From Mariluticola halotolerans (lineage in GTDB: Bacteria > Pseudomonadota > Alphaproteobacteria > Rhizobiales > Devosiaceae), in contig NZ_CP090960.1 of assembly GCF_021611515.1 (NCBI RefSeq), positions 1,488,001-1,552,000 on the forward strand: a stretch of 64,000 bases of DNA. The letters run 5' to 3'. Shown in pieces: positions 24,938 to 32,851 of this stretch (the first letter of the stretch is position 1; the number at the start of each line of letters is the position of its first letter). A program made the position numbers and the translations under genes. The notes under the pieces are model-generated. The model did not search any database and was not told the DNA's origin. It saw only the letters and a program-made list of their open reading frames with translations.

Positions 24938-26476
24938 CTAGCGTCCCCGTTTCAGGCTGCCAAGGATACCGCGCACAATGGAATTACCCAATTGCCGCGC
25001 CATGGTGCGTGCGAATGTGTTGACTGCCGCCTCTGTAGGAGTTTGGCGGGTCGAGCGGCGCTTTGTTGTGCGGCGGGCGGGCCGGTCATCGCGATAATCA
25101 TCCTGATATCCCGTGCGGGATGAACGCGCCCGGCTTTCGGCTTCGCGCTCGGCCTCTTCCCGCTGCAGCTGCAATTCTTCTTCGCGCTGCTTCTTGCTGG
25201 CCCGTGCCTCAAGAACCTCGAAGGCCGATTCACGATCAACGAGCTGGTCGTAAAGGCCTGTCACGGGGCTTTGTGCGATGATGGCGTCGCGCTCGGCCGA
25301 CGAGATCGGTGCCATGCGTGAGGATGGCGGGCGCATCAGCGTACGCCCCACAATGGAGGGGACACCCTTGGCTTCGAGGGTGGAGACAAGCGCCTCCCCG
25401 ACCCCGAGCTGAGTGATCACCTCGGCTGTGTCAAAGTCGGGGTTGGGGCGGAAGGTTTCCGCGGCGACACGCACCGCCTTTTGCTCGCGCGGGGTATAGG
25501 CGCGCAAGGCATGCTGCACCCTGTTACCAAGCTGGGCAAGCACCGCCTCGGGCACATCGGCCGGGTTCTGGGTGACAAAGTAAATCCCGACACCTTTCGA
25601 GCGCACCAGCTTGACCACCTGCTCGACCTTGTTGAGCAGCGCCTTGGGTGCCTCGTCAAACAGCAGGTGGGCCTCATCGAAAAAGAACACCAGTTTGGGT
25701 TTGTCCGGGTTGCCGACTTCGGGCAATTCCTCGAACAATTCAGACATCAGCCAGAGCAGAAAAGTGGCATAAAGACGCGGCGACTGCATCAGCTCATCGG
25801 CGGCAAGAACGGAGACAAATCCGCGGCCATCGCGATCCGTGCGCATCAGGTCGGCAATATCGAGCGCGCGCTCCCCAAAGAAGTTCTCGGCACCCTGTTG
25901 TTCGAGAACCAGCAATGAGCGCTGAATGGCACCAATAGAGGCTGAAGATACATTGCCGTATTTTGCAGAGAGTTCTTTGGAACGTTCATCCATATGAAGA
26001 AGAAGCGCACGCAAATCCTTGAGATCAAGAAGTAACATGCCTTCATCATCTGCCAGTTTAAAGGCAATATTCAGCACACCTTCCTGTGTCGCATTGAGAT
26101 CCATCAACCGGGCAATCAACAGCGGGCCCATCTCGGAAATCGTCGTACGGATCGGGTGACCCTGCCGCCCAAACAGATCCCAGAAAATGGTTGGGAAAGC
26201 ATCAAAGCTGTAATCGTCGAAACCGATTTTGCCGGCACGTTCTGCCAGAAAATCCTTTGGCTCTCCGCGCATGGAAATGCCCGACAGATCGCCCTTTACG
26301 TCGGCGCAAAACACAGGTACCCCGGCCCGCGAAAATCCCTCGGCCATGATCTGCAGGCTGACCGTCTTGCCCGTACCTGTGGCCCCGGTCACCAGACCGT
26401 GGCGGTTGGCATATTTGAGGGGCAGATATTCCGGCTGGGTGCTGGACCCCAGATAAACCTTGTCGTCGAGAAGCAT
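24938..26476 (-). CDS. HerA-like helicase/ATPase (DUF853 family)
   Basis: 512 residues. Walker A 'VTGATGTGKTVSLQIMAEG' near residue 33 and Walker B 'KLVFFFDEAHLLFDEAP' near 263 define a P-loop ATPase of the HerA/FtsK type; 'GIYFVTQNPADVPEAVLAQLGNRVQHALRAYTP' is highly characteristic of the DUF853 family. The C-terminus has a charged coiled-coil ('KKQREEELQLQREEAEREAESRARSS') and a basic tail. DNA translocase activity is inferred from the family; its physiological role is unknown. It is followed by the LOG-like gene. Confidence 0.87.
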   Translation of the reverse strand: MLLDDKVYLGSSTQPEYLPLKYANRHGLVTGATGTGKTVSLQIMAEGFSRAGVPVFCADVKGDLSGISMRGEPKDFLAERAGKIGFDDYSFDAFPTIFWDLFGRQGHPIRTTISEMGPLLIARLMDLNATQEGVLNIAFKLADDEGMLLLDLKDLRALLLHMDERSKELSAKYGNVSSASIGAIQRSLLVLEQQGAENFFGERALDIADLMRTDRDGRGFVSVLAADELMQSPRLYATFLLWLMSELFEELPEVGNPDKPKLVFFFDEAHLLFDEAPKALLNKVEQVVKLVRSKGVGIYFVTQNPADVPEAVLAQLGNRVQHALRAYTPREQKAVRVAAETFRPNPDFDTAEVITQLGVGEALVSTLEAKGVPSIVGRTLMRPPSSRMAPISSAERDAIIAQSPVTGLYDQLVDRESAFEVLEARASKKQREEELQLQREEAEREAESRARSSRTGYQDDYRDDRPARRTTKRRSTRQTPTEAAVNTFARTMARQLGNSIVRGILGSLKRGR

Positions 26477-26644
26477 GAACCTGTGGCCTTTGCGATTTGG
26501 TTGCGAAGTTATAGCGGCCCCTTCCCTCGCCAGACAAGGGCAAGCGGGCTTAACATCACAAGCACAGTTTTTGCGCGGCTATTGGCGTTGGCCGGCGCAA
26601 CACCTATTTAGCCTGACACTGGACCGGCTTGTGGAGGAACCGCC

Positions 26645-26971
26645 TTGCTGCTTAGCACCACGGACACTTTAGCGAATTTTGAAATTACCGAATATCTTGG
26701 CATCGTCACCGGCGAGACAATCAGCGGTGCCAATATCGTGCGCGATGTCATGGCGACCGTGACCGATTATGTGGGCGGGCGTTCTGCCGCCTATGAAGAA
26801 GAGGTGGGCAAGGCGCGGGAAAGCAGCATGAACGAAATGGCTGACCGGGCACGTCTCAAGGGGGCTGATGCGGTGATCGGGATTTCACTCGATTATGAAA
26901 CCATCGGCAGCCGGGGCGCGATGATCATGGTCACCACCTCGGGCACAGCGGTGCGCTTGCGCCGGCTCTAG
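26645..26971 (+). CDS. YbjQ family (UPF0145) protein
   Basis: 108 residues, typical length for the family. 'YLGIVTGETISGANIVRDVMATVTDYVGGRSAAYEEEVGKARESSMNEMADRARLKGADAVIGISLDYETIG' is the YbjQ pattern, sometimes called a heavy-metal-binding domain; function is uncertain and a homopentameric structure is known for members. The start is TTG with GGAGG about 6 nt upstream. It is divergent from the HerA-like gene. Confidence 0.85.
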   Translation: MLLSTTDTLANFEITEYLGIVTGETISGANIVRDVMATVTDYVGGRSAAYEEEVGKARESSMNEMADRARLKGADAVIGISLDYETIGSRGAMIMVTTSGTAVRLRRL

Positions 26972-27036
26972 TTCGCATTCACCAAAATCTGCATGCGTGA
27001 TGGCGTGAGCGGGGAAACGCCGTTATCATTGCGCGC

Positions 27037-28383
27037 ATGAAAATTCGGGACGCGGATAGATTTAATATTGGCCGCCGCCGGCTCCTTGCGGGCTTGGGGG
27101 CAGTTATGGTTGGCCGCCCGGTTTCGGCGCTGGCGCAAGCCGGGCTTGATGGCCGGGATCTCGCGCTGATGCCGGATTCGGGCACGGACCAGAGTGCGGC
27201 TGTGCAACTGGCGGTCAACACTGCCGCCGAACGCGGCCTGCCGCTGATGTTGCCCGGCGGCAATTATATTGCCTCGAATATTGTCTTGCCCTCCAACCTG
27301 AAGCTTTCTGGCGTCCCCGGCGCCACTGTGCTGCATGCGGTGGGGAACGCGCCCATACTGACCGGGGACGGGCAGCAGGATATCATCATCGAGGATATCT
27401 CCTTCAGGGGCACCAGTGCGGCGGCAGACCCTGCCGACTTGCTGCAGTTCCGGGCCATATCGAATTTGCACCTGAGCCGGCTCGACCTGCAAAAAGCGGG
27501 CAGCAACGGGATTTATGCCGAAATTTGTCAGGGCATGATTGTGGATTGCAGTTTATCCGGTTTCGGGCGCAGCGCCATTCACGTGCAAAACAGCATCGAC
27601 ATGACCCTTGCGCACAACACTATCCGGGATTGCGCCAATGGCGGCATCAGGGTGTGGCGTTATGAAAACGGCCGGGATGGCACACTGGTCACCGGCAATA
27701 ATATTTCCGGCATCGGCTCCCAGTCGGGCAATGGACAAAACGGCAATGGCATCAATATTTTCCGCGCCGACGATGTGATTGTTGCAGAGAACAATATCAC
27801 CGACTGCGCCTTTTCGGCGATCCGGGCCAATAGCACCAATAATGCGCTGATACAGGGCAATATCTGCACGCACAGCCAGGAAGTGGCGATCTTTTCCGAG
27901 TTTGCTTTTACCGGCTCTATTGTTTCGGGCAATCTGATCGATGAGGCGGCACAGGGTATTTCGATTACCAATTTCGATTCCGGCGGGCGGCTTGCGGTCG
28001 TATCGGACAATATCGTGCGCAATATCTGGCCATCATCGCCAACCAATCCTGACACCAGCCCGGTGGGCATTTTTGCCGAAGCGGATACAGCGATCAGCGG
28101 CAATGTGGTTGAGAATGTGCCCGGCTTTGGCATCCTTGCCGGATGGGGGCCTTATTTGCGCAATGTGCTGGTGAGCAACAATATCGTGCGCGAGACCGAG
28201 GCAGGGATTGGGGTGAGCGTTGCCGAGGGTGCGGGCACGGCGCGCATTGCCGGCAACCTGATTTCGGACGCCAAGCAGGCGGCGATTATTGGCATGGCCT
28301 GGCGCGATCCGGTAGGCACTGATTTAAGCACGAAGCCCGATCAGTTTCCCCAGGTCAGCGTTGCGGGCAATACTGTCAGCTAG
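27037..28383 (+). CDS. TAT-exported beta-helix repeat protein (TIGR03808 type)
   Basis: 448 residues. The N-terminus 'NIGRRRLLAGLGAVMVGRPVSALAQA' is a twin-arginine signal, so the folded protein is exported to the periplasm. The body is a right-handed parallel beta-helix with recurrent 'NNIxxxG' turns ('VTGNNISGIG', 'VAENNITDCA', 'ALIQGNICTHS', 'VSNNIVRETEAGIGV'), as in pectate-lyase-like proteins. This matches the uncharacterised TIGR03808 family of alphaproteobacteria. No catalytic residues can be assigned. The 3' end overlaps the convergent asparaginase gene by 4 bp. Confidence 0.87.
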   Translation: MKIRDADRFNIGRRRLLAGLGAVMVGRPVSALAQAGLDGRDLALMPDSGTDQSAAVQLAVNTAAERGLPLMLPGGNYIASNIVLPSNLKLSGVPGATVLHAVGNAPILTGDGQQDIIIEDISFRGTSAAADPADLLQFRAISNLHLSRLDLQKAGSNGIYAEICQGMIVDCSLSGFGRSAIHVQNSIDMTLAHNTIRDCANGGIRVWRYENGRDGTLVTGNNISGIGSQSGNGQNGNGINIFRADDVIVAENNITDCAFSAIRANSTNNALIQGNICTHSQEVAIFSEFAFTGSIVSGNLIDEAAQGISITNFDSGGRLAVVSDNIVRNIWPSSPTNPDTSPVGIFAEADTAISGNVVENVPGFGILAGWGPYLRNVLVSNNIVRETEAGIGVSVAEGAGTARIAGNLISDAKQAAIIGMAWRDPVGTDLSTKPDQFPQVSVAGNTVS

Positions 28384-29396
28384 ATCAGCGGATAGGCCGC
28401 GTCTGTCGCGGTCACTTTGCCAACCTCAAGCTTGCGCCAGTTGAACATGCGATGCCCAGCCTGTTTTTCCAGCTCAGCGCGTTCTGCCTCGTTTGGATGG
28501 GCAATCGCCAACAGCAATGCCGACACAACAACTTCTGCCGCCTTCATATTGCCGTCGTCGATTTTGAGCGCGAAGCCGAGGCCGCTGTCCCGAACCGCGC
28601 CACAAAAGACCCCTTCGGCACCAATCTTGAGCATAAGCCGCCCCTCAAAGGCGGTCATTACGTTGGTATCGAGCGTGTCAGAGCCCCGGACCAGGAACGG
28701 GTTGTTGCTGGCGGCGGCAAAAATGCGCTGCGATGCGCTGGCGATTTCCGGGCACAGGCCCGTGCCAGCGTTCATACGGGCAAAGCCTTGCGCAAAAGCG
28801 CGTATGGGCGCGGCCCAGGTGGGGATGGAACAGCCATCCGTGCCGCAACGGTCCGTGGTCAGAGATTCGCCGATGACTTCCTCAACCCCGGCCCGCACGA
28901 GCTGCTGCACGGCGTGATCGCGGCTGGTATAGTTTTCGATCGGGACATCGAGCGCTTTGGCCACCGCCAGCATGCCGGCATGCTTGCCGGAACAATTATT
29001 GACAATGGCCGTGGGTTTTTCGCCTGAGGCGAACAGGGCCTTGCGGGCATCGGGATTGGTGGGCGCATGTGCGCCGCATTCCAGGTCTTCAATTGTGCAG
29101 CCGATTTTATCGAGCATGCGCTGAACACCGGCGACGTGGCCAGGCTCGCCATCGTGCGAGGCGCAGGCAAGCGCAATCGCCTCATCGTCGAGCCCGAATT
29201 TTTCGACTGCACCGGACTGAAACAGCGCCAAAGCCTGCATCGATTTGATGGCAGAGCGCGGGAAAATCGCGCGCTCAATATCACCGGATGAGGCAATGAC
29301 TTTACCGCTGGAATCAGCGACACAATAAGCACCACGATGGATGTTTTCGATCCAGTTACCGCGCACAACTTCGGCCAGGACAGGATTGGCTTGCAT
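28380..29396 (-). CDS. ansA: Asparaginase, R. etli ReAII type (PF06089)
   Basis: 338 residues. It hydrolyses L-asparagine to aspartate and ammonia. This is the Rhizobium etli AnsA-like family, unrelated to E. coli AnsA/AnsB: 'NWIENIHRGAYCVADSSGKVIASSGD', 'IFPRSAIKSMQALALF' (Ser-x-x-Lys), 'ACASHDGEPGHV', 'NNCSGKHAGMLA' and 'TDRCGTDGCSIPTWA' are all present. The ATG at 29396 with GGGGGA upstream gives the normal family N-terminus; the frame extends 18 codons further. No transport or aspartase genes are adjacent. Confidence 0.9.
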   Translation of the reverse strand: MQANPVLAEVVRGNWIENIHRGAYCVADSSGKVIASSGDIERAIFPRSAIKSMQALALFQSGAVEKFGLDDEAIALACASHDGEPGHVAGVQRMLDKIGCTIEDLECGAHAPTNPDARKALFASGEKPTAIVNNCSGKHAGMLAVAKALDVPIENYTSRDHAVQQLVRAGVEEVIGESLTTDRCGTDGCSIPTWAAPIRAFAQGFARMNAGTGLCPEIASASQRIFAAASNNPFLVRGSDTLDTNVMTAFEGRLMLKIGAEGVFCGAVRDSGLGFALKIDDGNMKAAEVVVSALLLAIAHPNEAERAELEKQAGHRMFNWRKLEVGKVTATDAAYPLI

Positions 29397-29478
29397 TAAA
29401 AATCCCCCGCTTCTGCGGTCACATGGACCGGAAAAGCGGGGTAAAGTCAACGGAGGTCAGTGGTTAAGTTCCGGCAGA

Positions 29479-29817
29479 TCAATCTGTGTAAGGGTTGTGG
29501 AGCGTGAGGTAACGGGCGTTTACCCAGCCCTGCTGGTGATTGCGCTCGACCTTGCACCAGTCGGAGGCGTTTTCAACCTTCACGCACCGTTCAACCCAGA
29601 CCCAGGTTTTCGGCTTCAGGGCACCGGTCTTTTTGGAATAGGCGGCGGGCCATTTGCGGATATTGAGCTGGTCCCACCAGGCAACCCCTGTGACCTGGGC
29701 TTTCTGATCCACATTATACCCGGCGGCAGAAGCAGGCGTGATGGCGAAAGCGGCTGCACTGACAATGATCATGCCGGCCAATGTTGCAACAAGCAGTCTT
29801 TCGTGATGCGGTTTCAT
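29479..29817 (-). CDS. Exported SH3-domain protein
   Basis: 112 residues. A signal peptide 'LLVATLAGMIIVSAAAFAITPASA' is followed by a bacterial SH3-like fold: 'AQVTGVAWWDQLNIRKWPAAYSKKTGALKPKTWVWVERCVKVENASDWCKVERNHQQGWVNARYL'. The two Cys could form a disulfide. Such domains often bind peptidoglycan or other envelope ligands. The ATG at 29817 follows a GGGGAG ribosome-binding site and puts the signal peptide in place; an upstream ATG would add 17 unrelated residues. Confidence 0.8.
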   Translation of the reverse strand: MKPHHERLLVATLAGMIIVSAAAFAITPASAAGYNVDQKAQVTGVAWWDQLNIRKWPAAYSKKTGALKPKTWVWVERCVKVENASDWCKVERNHQQGWVNARYLTLHNPYTD

Positions 29818-30001
29818 ATGTCTTCTCCCCTCCGGGTTGCGTCCTGATGTTGTCCGCAATTTAGGCACGCTGCCTTGAACCGATGCTGAGACCGCCGTTC
29901 AGCCAGCGTTCATCAAAAAATCGGCAGCCGATCCGCTTGTTTTTGACCGTCCAGGTGCTAGATTAACGTTCAACCAAGCAAAAATGAGAGAAGATGAGCA
30001 C

Positions 30002-30859
30002 ATGCCAAAAGTGGTGGTGACGGGCGGATATGGCAAACTGGGGCGTGCCTGTGTGCGCGACCTGATGGCGCATGGCTATGACGTTCTCAATATCGACATT
30101 GCGGGACCTCGCGACCAGCAGAGCCCTTTTGTGCGGGTAGACCTGACGGATTATGGGCAGGTTTATGCCGCTCTCAGCGGCGGCATTGACGAGCACCCCG
30201 GCCCGGTGGATGCCGTGGTGCACCTGGCGGCCATTCCTGCGCCGGGCATGAACCCGAATGCCGCGATTTTCAAAAACAACGTTCCCTCAAGCTATAACGT
30301 GTTTGAGGCCGCCCGGCGCGCGGGCATCAAGAATGTGGTGTTCGCCTCAAGCGAAACCGTGCTCGGCCTGCCCTTTGATACACCGCCCCCTTACGTGCCG
30401 GTGGACGAGGAATATTTCCCGCGGCCCGAGAGCGCCTATTCGCTGGGCAAGCTGCTGGATGAGACAATGGCGGCGCAATATTGCCGTTGGGACCCGGCGC
30501 TGAAAATGGCCGGCTTGCGCTTCTCCAATGTCATGGACCCCGAAGACTATGCCGCCTTCCCCGATTTTGACAAAGATGCGCACTTACGGAAGTGGAATTT
30601 GTGGGCCTATATCGACGCGCGCGATGGCGCGCAGTGCATTCGACGGGCGCTGGAAACCGATTTTACCGGTTTTGAAGCCTTTATTGTTGCCAATGCCGAC
30701 GGGGTGATGACCCGGCCGAATGCCGACCTTATGGCTGAAGTTTTTCCCGATGTGCCAGCGAAACGGCCGCTTGATCCGCATGAAACGCTTTTGTCGATCG
30801 ACAAGGCACGCCGGATGCTTGGCTATCAGCCTGAGCACAGCTGGCGATCAGAAACTTAA
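30002..30859 (+). CDS. NAD-dependent epimerase/dehydratase family protein
   Basis: 285 residues. Extended short-chain dehydrogenase: nucleotide-binding 'VVVTGGYGKLGRACVRDL', 'HLAAIP', 'VFASSETVLG' and the catalytic 'YSLGK' (Tyr-x-x-x-Lys) around residue 150. The substrate is probably a nucleotide sugar or uronate, but this cannot be told from the sequence. The ATG at 30002 is preferred; an in-frame ATG at 29984 lacks a ribosome-binding site. A 432-bp gene-free region follows. Confidence 0.82.
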   Translation: MPKVVVTGGYGKLGRACVRDLMAHGYDVLNIDIAGPRDQQSPFVRVDLTDYGQVYAALSGGIDEHPGPVDAVVHLAAIPAPGMNPNAAIFKNNVPSSYNVFEAARRAGIKNVVFASSETVLGLPFDTPPPYVPVDEEYFPRPESAYSLGKLLDETMAAQYCRWDPALKMAGLRFSNVMDPEDYAAFPDFDKDAHLRKWNLWAYIDARDGAQCIRRALETDFTGFEAFIVANADGVMTRPNADLMAEVFPDVPAKRPLDPHETLLSIDKARRMLGYQPEHSWRSET

Positions 30860-31291
30860 ATGTTTTTAATGTTTTATATGTTTTTTACCGTAAGTGGTGA
30901 CATATCGACCAACTGGTCAACCATGTGAAAGACCACGAAAGGACTTGCCAAACGGGCGCGCTCCATTTCGCGAAAATGCCATGTTTACTGGGTGTTGCGC
31001 GAGGAACACGCTCGTTTAGAATGTTCATCAAAGTCGTCTTGAGGCATTGACTAGTGTTCGTCACTGGTCAATTGTGCGGCGAATATGAAAGGACTCAGCT
31101 TGCGAGCGGAGTGCCCTGATTATCGATGAGGACACATTCCGACTTATTGGCGCGGATCATTTTTAAGCCGCCTATATAGTGGGGTATGCATCGTAATCGG
31201 GTGTTCGTTGAGTGTCGGTCTTTAGTTGCCGGACGTTTATTCTGAACTAATTGATTTCTAGATTTTTATTTTCGGGGGAACTGAATTCATC
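30860..31291. promoter_or_regulatory. 432-bp gene-free region upstream of the type I secretion operon
   Basis: No credible gene was seen. The region holds a 27-bp dyad (31046-31072: ATTGACTAGTG / CACTGGTCAAT around TTCGT), a related half-site pair GACCA-AC-TGGTC at 30907-30918, and CTATAT-N7-TATGCATC at 31172-31192, which resembles a segment upstream of the adhesin gene. It presumably carries the operon promoter and regulator sites. Confidence 0.5.
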
Positions 31292-32716
31292 ATGGGCATA
31301 ATTCGTCACGGTCTGGTGGGGTTGCTGATGACAACCGCACTTATGTCTCCGAGCCTTTCATACGCGCTTTCGCTGAAAGACGCTGTTGGCGTTGCCATGG
31401 AAACCAATCCGGAAATCGGCCAGGCGGTTCAGAATCGTGAGGCGACCGAATTTGAATTGAAGCAGGCGCTGGGGCTTTACATGCCGCGGGTCGACCTTGA
31501 AGCGTCCACCGGCATCCAGCGGCTCGACAACTCCTCCCGGCGCGGTGCCGGGATCGAGAACGACCCGCTGTATCCCACAGAGATCGGTGTGGTTGCGACC
31601 TATGACATTCTTGACGGCGGGTTCCGCGAGTCCGAGGCGCACCGCCAGGCGGCGCGAATTGACAGCGCTTCCTTCCGCGTTCTTGAGCGCAGTGAACTGA
31701 CCGCGCTGGAAGTTGCCCGGCTTTATTTCGAGATTTTGCTGCAGGGCCAGATTGTTGAACTGGCGCGCGAGAATCTCTCGTTTCACGAATCAACGCTCGG
31801 CAATGTGAGCGATGCAATTACCAATGGTCAGTTGACCGAGGCGGATCGCCAGCAGGCGACCGAGCGGCGCGCCGCAGCCAAAGCCTCCGTATTGCAGGCC
31901 CAGGAAGCGTTGGAAGCCGCCAAGATCGGCTTTGAAAAGCAGGTTGGCGCCAAGTTCACCCGGGCGGCATTGCCGAGCCGTGTTGGCCGTTATCTGCCCC
32001 CCAGCCTGAGCCGCGCGATTGAAGTTGCCCGGCAGAATAACCCGCGCGTGCGCATTGCTTCCGCTGATCTTGACGCCGCGGCGGCAATGGTCGACCAGGC
32101 AAGTGGCGCCCGGGGCCCCAAACTTTCGCTTGAAGGCCGCGCCAAGGTTGGCAGCGATATTTCAGGCACGGCGACTTACACGACCGACCTGCAGGGTCGG
32201 CTTGTGTTGCGCTGGAACATTTTTGACGGCGGCATCAAGGATGCCAAGGTTCAGGAAAACATCCGCCGCGAGAGCGAAGCCATGTATGCCCAGAAGCAGG
32301 CTGGCCGTGAAGTTGACGAGGCCGTGCGCGTTTCCTGGGACCGTATTCACAAACAGGGTGCGCTGGCTGCTCAGTACAATGAACAGCTTTCCGCTTCCAA
32401 CGGACTGGTCTCGTCCTATCGTGAGCAGTTCACCATCGGTCAGCGTTCACTTCTCGACGTGCTCGATGCGCAGAACACCCGTTACAATGTGCAGGTTCTG
32501 GCCCGGACAGCTTCCTATAGCGCCCGGTTTGCCGAGTACCGCTTGATGGCTGCCACAGGCACGCTGCTTTCCTATCTGGGATTGGCTGGACCGGAACAGG
32601 CAACTGCCTATGCCCGCGAAATGCTGCACACGCCTTCTGCAGCCGATGCGCCGCCGCGTGACGTGAAGCCGATCGATTTCAAGTCTCCGCTAGACCTGAC
32701 AGCCTTCGTGAAATGA
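31292..32716 (+). CDS. TolC-family outer-membrane protein of a type I secretion system
   Basis: 474 residues. The signal peptide 'GLVGLLMTTALMSPSLSYA' is followed by the two-fold repeated OEP architecture: 'LSLKDAVGVAMETNPEIGQAVQNREATEFELKQALGLYMPRVDLEASTG' and 'SRAIEVARQNNPRVRIASADLDAAAAMVDQASGARGPKLSLEGRAKVG'. It forms the trimeric exit channel in the outer membrane. It is the first gene of the secretion operon and corresponds to LapE in Lap systems. A GGGGGAA precedes the ATG. Confidence 0.9.
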   Translation: MGIIRHGLVGLLMTTALMSPSLSYALSLKDAVGVAMETNPEIGQAVQNREATEFELKQALGLYMPRVDLEASTGIQRLDNSSRRGAGIENDPLYPTEIGVVATYDILDGGFRESEAHRQAARIDSASFRVLERSELTALEVARLYFEILLQGQIVELARENLSFHESTLGNVSDAITNGQLTEADRQQATERRAAAKASVLQAQEALEAAKIGFEKQVGAKFTRAALPSRVGRYLPPSLSRAIEVARQNNPRVRIASADLDAAAAMVDQASGARGPKLSLEGRAKVGSDISGTATYTTDLQGRLVLRWNIFDGGIKDAKVQENIRRESEAMYAQKQAGREVDEAVRVSWDRIHKQGALAAQYNEQLSASNGLVSSYREQFTIGQRSLLDVLDAQNTRYNVQVLARTASYSARFAEYRLMAATGTLLSYLGLAGPEQATAYAREMLHTPSAADAPPRDVKPIDFKSPLDLTAFVK

Positions 32717-32851
32717 TCTCTTCGCCGACGGGTATCCGTCGGTGAGAGTTCAATCTGGTCCTGACCACGTGAAGCCGTGCAATTGAACGCCCATGTCAGG
32801 GTGTGCAGTTGGTTGGCTGTCAGGTGCCGTCCAGACGGAATGTATTGACGC

